In this document: piece by piece, positions 25,574 to 33,332 of the stretch
Numbering within the stretch: position 1 is the first letter of the stretch
How the letters are laid out: the number at the start of each line of letters is the position of its first letter
Assembly (NCBI RefSeq): GCF_014656435.1
Contig: NZ_BNCK01000001.1
Coordinates: 310,001-374,000 of the forward strand
DNA from: Thalassotalea marina
Lineage (GTDB): Bacteria; Pseudomonadota; Gammaproteobacteria; Enterobacterales; Alteromonadaceae
Direction: 5' to 3'
DNA length: 64,000 nt
The notes under the pieces: generated by a model
What the model saw: the letters and a program-made list of their open reading frames with translations, nothing else
Databases searched by the model: none
What the model was told of the DNA's origin: nothing
Translations under genes and position numbers: made by a program

Positions 25574-27214
25574 TTAAGATGTTCTAAAGTGTGACATTAA
25601 GTCTTCAAGTTCATCGGTCAATTGTGCCAAGGTATATGTCGCATCTTTACCTGCATGTACAAGTTCTGCTGCTTCGTGTGAACTTTCCGCGATCATATTG
25701 ATACGTCTTGAAATATCATCACCAACTTTATTTTGTTGATCAGCTGCCGTGGCAATGTGATTATTCATATCGGTGATTGAAGACAGTGATTGTGCAATTT
25801 GATTTAGTGCAATGGCGGCTTGTTGTGTTTGCTCTACAGTACCTTCACTTGATGACTTACTTTGCTCCATAGTTTCAACACCTTTCACCGAGCCCGATTG
25901 TAAACGCTCAATCATGAGCTGAATTTCTTCGGTACTGTCTTGTGTTCGCTTAGCGAGATTTCTAACCTCTTCTGCAACCACGGCAAACCCTCGACCTTGT
26001 TCACCCGCACGAGCTGCTTCAATAGCGGCATTAAGGGCTAATAAGTTAGTTTGATCAGCGATACCACGGATAACATCTAACACAGATACTATATTAGTTA
26101 CGTCATTTCCCAGTGCGGTAATAACAGTGCTCGCTTCGTCAATCTGTGAGGCTAAGTTAGTGATGGAATTAACAGCAGAGTTAATAATTTGATGCGCTTT
26201 AACCCCTTGTTCATCTGCCTCTTCTGTCGATTTCGCTGCGGCATTAGCACTTTCCGCAACGGTTTGAGAAGACGATGACATTTCTGTCATGGCGGTAGCG
26301 ACCATATCAATTTCACTTCTTTGGCTTTCAAAGGTTTCATCAATTTCTGCTGATCGTCTATTGGTGTCTTCGGTTTGTTGACGAAGTTGGCGTATTGATT
26401 GATCAACACTGCCTAAAATTGTCGCAAGTGATGATCTTAGTTTAAGAATTGAACCATAAATAGAATCCGGTCTGACATCTTGTTTATCGTTATCACCAGT
26501 TAATTCGCCTGATGCCACTTTTTGCACGAGTTTTAATACTTCTGATGGTTCTCCGCCCAAGTCATCTAACAGGCGACGAGTTGACCAAAACAGCAATACA
26601 CCCAATGCGGTTGTTAAAGCTAAACAAATTAAAACTTGCCATCTAGCATTGGCCCAAAAACGAGCTTCAACTTCGGCAAAGCCAATACCTGTTCCAACAT
26701 ACCAGCCCCAGTCCGGTGTTTGTTGAGCAATAGACAGCTTATCTTCAATGGAACCGTCTGCTTGTTTTTGTGTCCACTCATACTGAGCGATGCCATTAGG
26801 GTTTTGCCTGACGGCATTTTGTAATATTTGGCCAACACTGCGACCATTACCATCTTTAAATTCATTAAAACTTGTCCCGTGTAACTGCGGATCAAGTGGA
26901 GTTGCAACGAAGTTTAAGTTTTCATCGGCTACGTACACATATTCAGATTTATGGTATTTGTTTTCTCGCAGTAATTGAGTTGCCAACGCTTTTGCTTGCG
27001 TTTCATCCATTTCACCGCGTTTAACTGCTTTTTCCATTTCGATAACGATGTGATATGCCGACTTAAATAATTGTTCGACGCGGGCTTGATTATCAGTATT
27101 GCTGGCAATACGTAACGCGGTCAATCCGACCATCATCAACATTAAAAAAGAGACCAAAATTAACGCAACTAATGCACTCACTTTTAAGCTTAGCTTCACT
27201 ATTGCCACCCCCAA
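25574..27214 (-). CDS. Methyl-accepting chemotaxis protein with single Cache sensor
   Basis: This 546-residue chemoreceptor has a first helix at about 9-32, a periplasmic sCache_2-type domain ([32 protein letters not shown]), a second helix at about 190-210, a HAMP-like linker and the long coiled-coil signalling domain. The hairpin tip [20 protein letters not shown], continuing with [18 protein letters not shown], is the strongly conserved CheA/CheW interaction region. There is no C-terminal pentapeptide tether for CheR. It is a stand-alone gene; the ligand is probably a small organic acid, judging from the sCache type only. Confidence 0.95.
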   Translation of the reverse strand: MGVAIVKLSLKVSALVALILVSFLMLMMVGLTALRIASNTDNQARVEQLFKSAYHIVIEMEKAVKRGEMDETQAKALATQLLRENKYHKSEYVYVADENLNFVATPLDPQLHGTSFNEFKDGNGRSVGQILQNAVRQNPNGIAQYEWTQKQADGSIEDKLSIAQQTPDWGWYVGTGIGFAEVEARFWANARWQVLICLALTTALGVLLFWSTRRLLDDLGGEPSEVLKLVQKVASGELTGDNDKQDVRPDSIYGSILKLRSSLATILGSVDQSIRQLRQQTEDTNRRSAEIDETFESQRSEIDMVATAMTEMSSSSQTVAESANAAAKSTEEADEQGVKAHQIINSAVNSITNLASQIDEASTVITALGNDVTNIVSVLDVIRGIADQTNLLALNAAIEAARAGEQGRGFAVVAEEVRNLAKRTQDSTEEIQLMIERLQSGSVKGVETMEQSKSSSEGTVEQTQQAAIALNQIAQSLSSITDMNNHIATAADQQNKVGDDISRRINMIAESSHEAAELVHAGKDATYTLAQLTDELEDLMSHFRTS

Positions 27215-27649
27215 ATTAATACTTTATTGAAACTTTGTTATTTGTTTACAGTATTAACACTTTTTAGCCTGAAAATTACAAAAAAGCGCTGAAAAGTAGT
27301 TTATTAACAACTATTTTTATCAATTAACGTCATTAATCACTGTAATTGTTACCAATTACCCTAACACTGAAATTGTGTTTCAGCCTAATAATTTATTGAC
27401 TTAAAAAATGAATTACGGTTATTGCTTAGTAATTAGTAATTGAGGCGGAAGATAGTTGTTGGTGACAGCATACGTTGATTTTAAGTAACTGTTATATAAT
27501 GAAATGCTAGTTTTTATCTATTTGTTTATAGCTGAAAATAGGGCGAGAAAGACAAAGTGGAGTTTGTATAAATATACAAGCAGAGTGAATGATTAAATGA
27601 TTAACACTCTGCTGTTTTTTTCGAAATCTTGATGCAAAGCAAAAGCTAA
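27215..27649. other. 435-bp gap containing a possible plus-strand small RNA
   Basis: The two flanking genes both run on the minus strand. The gap contains a consensus-like -10 and a strong plus-oriented intrinsic terminator (listed as a possible ncRNA). The remaining bases up to 27460 are AT-rich and presumably hold the chemoreceptor promoter. Confidence 0.5.
27507..27621 (+). ncRNA. Candidate small RNA with intrinsic terminator
   Basis: A TATAAT hexamer at 27495-27500 would place a start near 27507. About 115 nt further on lies a 9-bp stem, AGCAGAGTG (27579-27587) with CACTCTGCT (27605-27613), followed by a run of seven T on the plus strand. A second hairpin (TTGTATA/TATACAA, about 27564-27579) precedes it. 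No plus-strand gene exists here, so the oriented T tract suggests an independent short transcript. The -35 is weak (ACGTTG at 17 bp), and the hairpin might alternatively act as a bidirectional terminator for the convergent kinase gene. Confidence 0.4.
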
Positions 27650-28732
27650 TTAAGCGTTTGCGACAATTGCTTCGAGCTCTGAGCGAGAGTTTTTCAGCAA
27701 AGAATACAGGTTAATTTGGTTTTTAGCTCGATCCAGGTTGTGAGTTTCTCTTTGGGTGTGGAAGTAGTTGTCACCATCGATAAAGTCAGTTAAAAAGCGT
27801 ACACCTATCATAAAGGGCAACAATTGAGCACCAATAACTAGGCTATCTTTTTCAATAGGTGTCATTTTTCCACTGAAGCTCTCAACATAACCGTTTGCTA
27901 AACCTTCAAAAATATCTAAACGCAGTTCCATCTTGTGAAGTGCTGTACCATCTTCTGCTAAGTTAGAGCAGCAGGTGCGCACCATGTCGCCAAAGTCATG
28001 CATAATAAACCCTGGCATACAGGTATCCAAATCAATTACCGCAATAGGCTCTTTGGTCGAATTTGCAAAAAGTAAATTGTTAATTTTCGTATCGTTATGA
28101 GTTACTTGCACTGGCAAGTTATCAACATAAGTGGCTACTTCATCAATAAAGCGATGTTGTTTAAAACATAAATCGACTAAATCTTTACACTGTTTTAATC
28201 GGCCACATTTATCTTGTGATACCGCATCGGCTAACTGTGACATGCGAAATTCTAGATTGTGAAAATCTTTAATAATTTCACTTAACTCAGTTGCAGGAAA
28301 ATCACTTAACGCTGAGGTAAATTCACCAAATGCCTTGGCAACCATATGCGCTTGATTAGCACAATCAACTTCTTCAATGGTGTAGCAATTTGGAATAAAT
28401 TGAATAGCGCGCCATAGATGTTCTTTGTACTTAACACTTGGCTTACCGTCTTTATCTTTGAGTTGCCACATGGGTTCAAGTGAATACTCTTGTGCTTCTT
28501 TTTTGTTTTGTAGGTGGTCATTAATTAGATCAGCATTGCTAACCACTTGTTTAGGCTGCTTAAACACGTGATGGTTTATGCGTTGCAAAACAAATTTAGA
28601 TTCAGGAGAGGACACTAAAAAAGTATTGTTGATTAATCCGTTACCTAAAGGTGAAACTTGGGTTTGATCAATTTGACAATCGTATGCTGTTAATACGTGT
28701 TCAAATTGTGCTTGTTCAATACTTTTACTCAT
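27650..28732 (-). CDS. APH/choline-kinase-fold sugar kinase, NahK-like
   Basis: This 360-residue kinase has the aminoglycoside-phosphotransferase fold. The catalytic Brenner motif reads VTHNDTKINNLLF (about 205-217) and the metal-binding motif is VIDLDTCMPGFIMHDFGD (about 228-245). The N-terminal SPLGNGLINNTFLV is like the glycine loop of N-acetylhexosamine 1-kinases (NahK) and of proteins annotated as mucin-desulfatase-like. It lies 29 nt downstream of a nucleotidyltransferase gene, which strongly suggests a two-step route from a sugar to a sugar-1-phosphate and then to an NDP-sugar. The exact sugar is not determined. Confidence 0.85.
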   Translation of the reverse strand: MSKSIEQAQFEHVLTAYDCQIDQTQVSPLGNGLINNTFLVSSPESKFVLQRINHHVFKQPKQVVSNADLINDHLQNKKEAQEYSLEPMWQLKDKDGKPSVKYKEHLWRAIQFIPNCYTIEEVDCANQAHMVAKAFGEFTSALSDFPATELSEIIKDFHNLEFRMSQLADAVSQDKCGRLKQCKDLVDLCFKQHRFIDEVATYVDNLPVQVTHNDTKINNLLFANSTKEPIAVIDLDTCMPGFIMHDFGDMVRTCCSNLAEDGTALHKMELRLDIFEGLANGYVESFSGKMTPIEKDSLVIGAQLLPFMIGVRFLTDFIDGDNYFHTQRETHNLDRAKNQINLYSLLKNSRSELEAIVANA

Positions 28733-28761
28733 GTTGGTACCGCTAATCCTTTTATCCTTAC

Positions 28762-29655
28762 TTACTGCTCAGCGAGGGCTGGAAACTTTCCTTGTTGTGT
28801 TAATTCAGTTAATTGGAGGTTTACCGCTTCTGAATCGGCGGCATATGTTACGCCAAACCACGCATCATGTGAAGTTAAAACCTTAACCAAGTTGTTTTGG
28901 GTCAACAAAAGCGCAACGGCAGAGGGTAGATGAGCTTCAACATCAAGTGCTGCATTTTCTGTTAGGGTTTGAGTTAATACCGTTTCTAATGCTGGCCAAA
29001 TATCCTGTGTAAAGAACCAACAGTTCATAGAAACTAATTGTGTCAGTGGTAGATTCACTTGTGTGTTATCTGTGGTATAGCCAATACATTCATGTTCGTT
29101 ATCTTGTGTAATATCAAGAATTTCTTCGATATCAATTAATTTGTTGTTCTCTAGTTTGCATTGGCCGCGATTCACACCGCCGTGCATTGAAAGTGTATTT
29201 TTAAGTTCAAAGGCGACTAACCCGTTACTGTTTAATTGCTGTGCCGCCAATGTAAAAGCTTCTGACCCATAATAATCGTCAGCATTAATCACTAACATGT
29301 TACTTTTAACAACCGATTTGGCACACCATAGTGCGTGTGCTGTACCTAACGGCTTTTCTCTAGTTGAATCAACAAAGCACTCTTGAGGAAAGTTTGAGAT
29401 ATCCTGATAAACGACATCGTAAGTCATTTGGCTTGGCAGTTTAGCCAATACTTTTTCCTGCAGCACAGCTAAATGTTCAGGGCGTGTAATAAATACCACA
29501 TGCAAAATTCCTGCTTTAAAAGCATGTGAAATGTTATACAGCATTAACGGCCATTGATTTGGACCAAAGTCAGTAAATTGTTTTGGGCCACCAAAACGAC
29601 TGCCGCGACCAGCAGCCAAGATGACAAGTGACATTGCGTTATTAGGATTGTTCAT
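28762..29655 (-). CDS. Sugar-1-phosphate nucleotidyltransferase-like protein
   Basis: This 297-residue GT-A-fold nucleotidyltransferase starts with the signature VILAAGRGSRFGGPKQF (residues about 11-27) and has the metal-binding segment VINADDYYG (about 122-130). It probably transfers a nucleotide to a sugar 1-phosphate made by the downstream kinase. The start ATG is at 29655; an internal Met at residue 8 (MSLVILAAGRG) also fits the family. It is the first gene of a minus-strand pair with the NahK-like kinase. Confidence 0.86.
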   Translation of the reverse strand: MNNPNNAMSLVILAAGRGSRFGGPKQFTDFGPNQWPLMLYNISHAFKAGILHVVFITRPEHLAVLQEKVLAKLPSQMTYDVVYQDISNFPQECFVDSTREKPLGTAHALWCAKSVVKSNMLVINADDYYGSEAFTLAAQQLNSNGLVAFELKNTLSMHGGVNRGQCKLENNKLIDIEEILDITQDNEHECIGYTTDNTQVNLPLTQLVSMNCWFFTQDIWPALETVLTQTLTENAALDVEAHLPSAVALLLTQNNLVKVLTSHDAWFGVTYAADSEAVNLQLTELTQQGKFPALAEQ

Positions 29656-29769
29656 AATGAATAGATTAGTAATAGTATTTTTTTGAGGTTTACACTACTT
29701 AATAGAAGGAAATAGCGTTAAACATAAAACCGCGTTAACGCAGCAATATATCACGGGATTGAGCGTTAA

Positions 29770-29803
29770 CACCAATTGAAATACATATTTGTTTCAATTG
29801 GTG
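29770..29803 (-). terminator. Hairpin downstream of the RstAB-like operon
   Basis: CACCAATTGAAA and TTTCAATTGGTG form a perfect 12-bp stem with a 10-nt loop, 12 bp after the histidine kinase stop. The strong stem and position favour a terminator, although no long U tract follows on the minus strand. Confidence 0.65.
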
Positions 29804-29814
29804 CTTGTTAGTTT

Positions 29815-31116
29815 TTAATGAGTGCATGGCAAATAAATAACAAAAGCCGCACCGCCAAGTGCCACAGACTTTTGTGCTTTAATTGAACCATTGTGCCAAT
29901 CAACCACTTTTGCGCAAATCGCTAACCCTAAGCCAAAGTGTCCTTGTTCGCGTGAACGATCAACATCAAGTTTTACAAAAGGGTCAAACACCACATCAAG
30001 CTTATTTTCTTCTATGCCTTTGCCGTCATCTTCAACCTTGATGAGCATACCTTTGCCGTCACGTTTTATCGATATTAATACACGTGAATTAGCATATTGT
30101 ACGGCGTTCGAAACTAAATTTTGAATAGCGCGATGTAGCCAATGTTGATCCATCTCTATTTGCGCTTCGTGTTCAAGCAGTTCTGTGCTTAAAACAATGT
30201 TATGTTGAGCGGCCAAACTTTGAAAATGCTGACTAACATTATCAATAAATTGATTAATATTAGCTTTTTGAATACGTAAGTTAACACCTTGCCGTTCCAT
30301 ACTTGCGTAGGATAAAAACGCACTGGTCATATCTTCCATGCGTGTTAACTCAGCTTCCATTCGCTGTAAATAAGTATTCTTTTTCTCGATGTTACTTGTG
30401 TCTAGCGCCGCTTCGACACCAAAACGTAAACAAGACATTGGCGTGCGAATATCATGCGATAAGCTGCGAGCTAACAGCTTATTGTCAGCCATTAGTTTTT
30501 CAATTTGAGCTGCCATTTGATTGAAACTTGCTTCCAGTGGATAAATATATGAAAGCCTGTTTAAGTTAACTCTGACATTAAGTTCACCTTTGCCAATTCT
30601 AGCGGCGGCATTAGTTAGAATAAATAGACGACGTGCCAACGGAATAAGCCAAAGAATTAAAATACCACAAACACCCAAATACAAAATAGCGGTTAAAATA
30701 ACGCTTTGTTGATGTTCTTCATCCACTAAATTGGGTAATTGTAAGCGTAATAAATAGTCATCGTGATTGGGAATTTGTCTCAATAAGTAGGGCTGCTGAT
30801 CCGACGCAAGTATTAGTCCACCAACTTGGGTTAATTGAGACGACAGTGCCAGCGGTAAAGCGACGTCTTGGGTTTTATCTAAACTTAATTCTAATTGAAA
30901 ATGCTCAGCAAGTTGAGTGAACTTGTCGGCAACGTCAGGTGCAGGAGTATGTGCTAACTCCTGGCTTAAACCTTCCAACATTTGTTGATAAATTGCAGTT
31001 TCTAAAGGGATCTCTGTTACATTCTCTTGGGAGGCAACTAGTTTATCTAAGCCTAAACCGATTAAAAATAATGAGCCAATCACCGTAACAATGATACTCA
31101 GAAATAGTCGAGTCAC
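29815..31116 (-). CDS. Sensor histidine kinase, RstB-like
   Basis: This 433-residue kinase has an N-terminal helix (about 5-25), a periplasmic sensor of about 110 residues, a second helix (about 138-160), a HAMP domain, a HisKA domain with His near residue 221 (LSHDIRTPMSCLRFG), and a HATPase domain with NLVSNAVQYANS, DDGKGIEEN and HFGLGLAI. The LSHDIRTPM-LRFG spelling is typical of RstB-type kinases. It follows its regulator by 2 nt and is the last gene of a four-gene minus-strand operon with MipA/OmpV and DUF3019 genes. Confidence 0.92.
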   Translation of the reverse strand: MTRLFLSIIVTVIGSLFLIGLGLDKLVASQENVTEIPLETAIYQQMLEGLSQELAHTPAPDVADKFTQLAEHFQLELSLDKTQDVALPLALSSQLTQVGGLILASDQQPYLLRQIPNHDDYLLRLQLPNLVDEEHQQSVILTAILYLGVCGILILWLIPLARRLFILTNAAARIGKGELNVRVNLNRLSYIYPLEASFNQMAAQIEKLMADNKLLARSLSHDIRTPMSCLRFGVEAALDTSNIEKKNTYLQRMEAELTRMEDMTSAFLSYASMERQGVNLRIQKANINQFIDNVSQHFQSLAAQHNIVLSTELLEHEAQIEMDQHWLHRAIQNLVSNAVQYANSRVLISIKRDGKGMLIKVEDDGKGIEENKLDVVFDPFVKLDVDRSREQGHFGLGLAICAKVVDWHNGSIKAQKSVALGGAAFVIYLPCTH

Positions 31117-31118
31117 GC

Positions 31119-31820
31119 TTATTCGTCCCAGGCATCAGCGACAAACAAATAGCCTTTTCCCCAAACTGTTTTAAATTTTTTAGGGCTTTGAGGATCATCA
31201 TTAAATACTTTTCTTAGGGTGGATAACATGACATCAAAACGACGATCTTGACCGTCATATTCTCTACCTTTAAGGGCTTTAAACACAGTATCACGATCTA
31301 CAACTTCCCCTGCGTGACTGGCCAAAAACCACAAAAAGGAAAATAAACTGGTTGATAGTTCAATTTCTTCACCTTTAAAGACTACTCTGTTTGCTTCGCC
31401 GTTAATCTCTAAGCGACCTAGCTTAATTTCATTGGAATTTTGTTCTGGAACCACTTGGTTTTTTAATGAACTATGTATTCTCGCTAATAAAGCCCTTGGC
31501 CTAACCGGCTTGATCACATAATCGTTTGCGCCTGCTTCGAAACCTATGACTTCATCGAATTCATCTGCTCTTGCCGTTAACATGATGACAGGTAAGTTTG
31601 AATGCTGTCTAATCAGGCGGCAAACTTCAATACCACTTAGCCCTGGTAACATCACATCTAGCAGCACTATGTCTGGGTTATAGCTTAATAGCTTTTCTTC
31701 AACCAGATCGCCTCGAGCAACATGTGCCACGTTGAAATCTTGGTCTTCTAAGTATTCAATTACCCAGTTAGCCAGGGTGAGATCATCTTCAACTAATAAA
31801 ATTCGATGTTGATTTGACAT
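31119..31820 (-). CDS. OmpR-family response regulator, RstA-like
   Basis: This 233-residue regulator has a receiver domain with Asp near residue 55 (IVLLDVMLPGLSG) and a C-terminal winged helix. The end pattern GREYDGQDRRFDVMLSTLRK followed by KFKTVWGKGYLF is the RstA signature. It is co-transcribed with a RstB-like kinase and lies 18 nt downstream of the DUF3019 gene. In related bacteria such systems respond to acid, envelope stress or antimicrobial agents; the local signal is unknown. Confidence 0.93.
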   Translation of the reverse strand: MSNQHRILLVEDDLTLANWVIEYLEDQDFNVAHVARGDLVEEKLLSYNPDIVLLDVMLPGLSGIEVCRLIRQHSNLPVIMLTARADEFDEVIGFEAGANDYVIKPVRPRALLARIHSSLKNQVVPEQNSNEIKLGRLEINGEANRVVFKGEEIELSTSLFSFLWFLASHAGEVVDRDTVFKALKGREYDGQDRRFDVMLSTLRKVFNDDPQSPKKFKTVWGKGYLFVADAWDE

Positions 31821-31838
31821 GGTGTTTTCTCTTTTACA

Positions 31839-32249
31839 TTAAAACAAACGCCAGCGGCGCTTTCTGGGGGTGGCTTTATGCACCCAGCTTACTGTTATTT
31901 CAGTTTCAGCTAATATTTGTTTTGAATCTGCGGCTACTAATTGATATTCGACTTTTTCAGCGGACTGAAACTCAAAAATCCACTGACTTTCTTTTAAATT
32001 TCGCCAGCAGTGCAGTGTTTGACCATTGTGTTTAGCTAAAATACAGTAGTTACCTGGTTGATCAACTTGCCAATTTATAACGACTTTAGCAAAACAGGCT
32101 CGGCCTTGATGCAAGGTTACACAATTACTTGGTTGTGCGGTAATTACTGGTGTTTTATCTGCTGTTGACTCAGCGTGAGCCTCAAGCCCAATTAACAAGG
32201 TAAAAGCTAGAGTAAACCACGCAACTTGATTGCCTAGTTTAAAATACAT
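31839..32249 (-). CDS. DUF3019-family exported protein
   Basis: The 136-residue protein has a signal peptide (about residues 1-26, ending LEAHA) and a compact domain with the pattern CVTLHQGRACFAKVVINWQ, WQVDQPGNYCILAK, LHCWRN, with four cysteines likely to form disulfides. It ends in the basic stretch KATPRKRRWRLF. This matches the DUF3019 family known from Shewanella and Alteromonas, which is often next to RstAB and MipA/OmpV genes. Its function is unknown. It overlaps the preceding MipA/OmpV gene by 11 nt. Confidence 0.82.
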   Translation of the reverse strand: MYFKLGNQVAWFTLAFTLLIGLEAHAESTADKTPVITAQPSNCVTLHQGRACFAKVVINWQVDQPGNYCILAKHNGQTLHCWRNLKESQWIFEFQSAEKVEYQLVAADSKQILAETEITVSWVHKATPRKRRWRLF

Positions 32250-33090
32250 AAAGAACCCCTAACATTATCTGGCTTGCATCTGGCTGATCAACGATAGGGC
32301 TGTCGGTTATGTCACCTAGGTAACGGCTGTAGCTAAATCCTGCATTAAACGTCCATTTTTCAGTAATAGGGTGTTGGAAAAATGCTTCCAACTGTACTTT
32401 AATATCACTTTTTGCTGTGTAGAGCGGTCTTATCTCAGTTACTTCGTGTGGGTCGATACCAAAATAGTAATCCATGGTTTCTTTAGCATAAAAAGTAATA
32501 CTGGAATTAAGGTATATGTCCCAATTGCGGTAAGGGATAAGTTGCGTGTAGAAGGCCTCAACTAACCAGCCATTGACTGAACTACTTAAGCCTAATGAAG
32601 CTACATCGATTGATAATTGGCTACTTTCAAAATATCGGTTATACCTCAAGCCTACACCACTTCCAATGCTGCGGCTGTCTAACCCTTCAATAATAGGAAT
32701 ATCTCGACTGGAATCATCTTGGATAAATTCTGGATCAAAGCCGCCGATATAACTTTTACTGATAATGTCGAGTTCCCATTCGTCATTCACTATTAGCTGA
32801 TAACCCACTTCTGCCCCTAAGGTATGTGTATCAGTGCGTCTGTGGTTTGACTGAATAAAAAATCCTTTATAGTAAAAGTCGATAAGAAGTGAAGCATTGA
32901 TAAAATCTATGGTGTCAACTTGTTCTACATCTTTTAAAATAATGTCGTAGTAGTAGCCAGACAAGCCCATTTGAATTTGCCAGCTAAACGTTTCATTAAA
33001 GACAGTGCTTTCATTTTCCAGCTTTTTCTCATTTGCATAACTTAGCGTAGTGCAAAAAAGCATTAGTGCTGCGACGAGCGATTTATACAT
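32239..33090 (-). CDS. MipA/OmpV-family outer-membrane protein
   Basis: The start ATG 33090 (MYKSLVAALMLFCTTLSYA) is chosen because it gives a proper signal peptide and follows AGGGAAAG; the longer frame to 33198 adds a basic, Cys-rich stretch unlike an export signal. The 283-residue product shows the alternating beta-strand pattern of an outer-membrane barrel (SGVGLRYNRYFESSQLSIDV, FNAGFSYSRYLGDITDSP) and ends in LGVLYVF with terminal Phe. MipA/OmpV proteins are scaffolds or porin-like. It is the first gene of the RstAB-like operon. Confidence 0.85.
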   Translation of the reverse strand: MYKSLVAALMLFCTTLSYANEKKLENESTVFNETFSWQIQMGLSGYYYDIILKDVEQVDTIDFINASLLIDFYYKGFFIQSNHRRTDTHTLGAEVGYQLIVNDEWELDIISKSYIGGFDPEFIQDDSSRDIPIIEGLDSRSIGSGVGLRYNRYFESSQLSIDVASLGLSSSVNGWLVEAFYTQLIPYRNWDIYLNSSITFYAKETMDYYFGIDPHEVTEIRPLYTAKSDIKVQLEAFFQHPITEKWTFNAGFSYSRYLGDITDSPIVDQPDASQIMLGVLYVF

Positions 33091-33261
33091 CGATTGTCTT
33101 TCCCTGTTGGCGCGAATGCGCTCGAACCTTGTTATTGTTAATTTGCACACATGGCAAGATTTACGGTAATAGTAACAAATGATGTTATTAATGTGCACTG
33201 AACAGCTTAAGTCAAATGTTTAAAAATTGTAAGAAAAGAGAGCGACTTCAATAAAGTAATA

Positions 33262-33275
33262 AACAAACGTTTGTT
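33262..33275. promoter_or_regulatory. AACAAACGTTTGTT palindrome
   Basis: This 14-bp perfect palindrome lies about 170 bp upstream of the MipA/OmpV start and 58 bp before the 3' end of the TonB receptor gene. It could be an operator for a TetR- or LacI-type repressor; no such regulator is adjacent. Confidence 0.35.
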
Positions 33276-33332
33276 AAGCTATTGTTGTCACTCTGTCATT
33301 TTAACAGGCGGGGCTTAGGGCTATAGTTTTTG

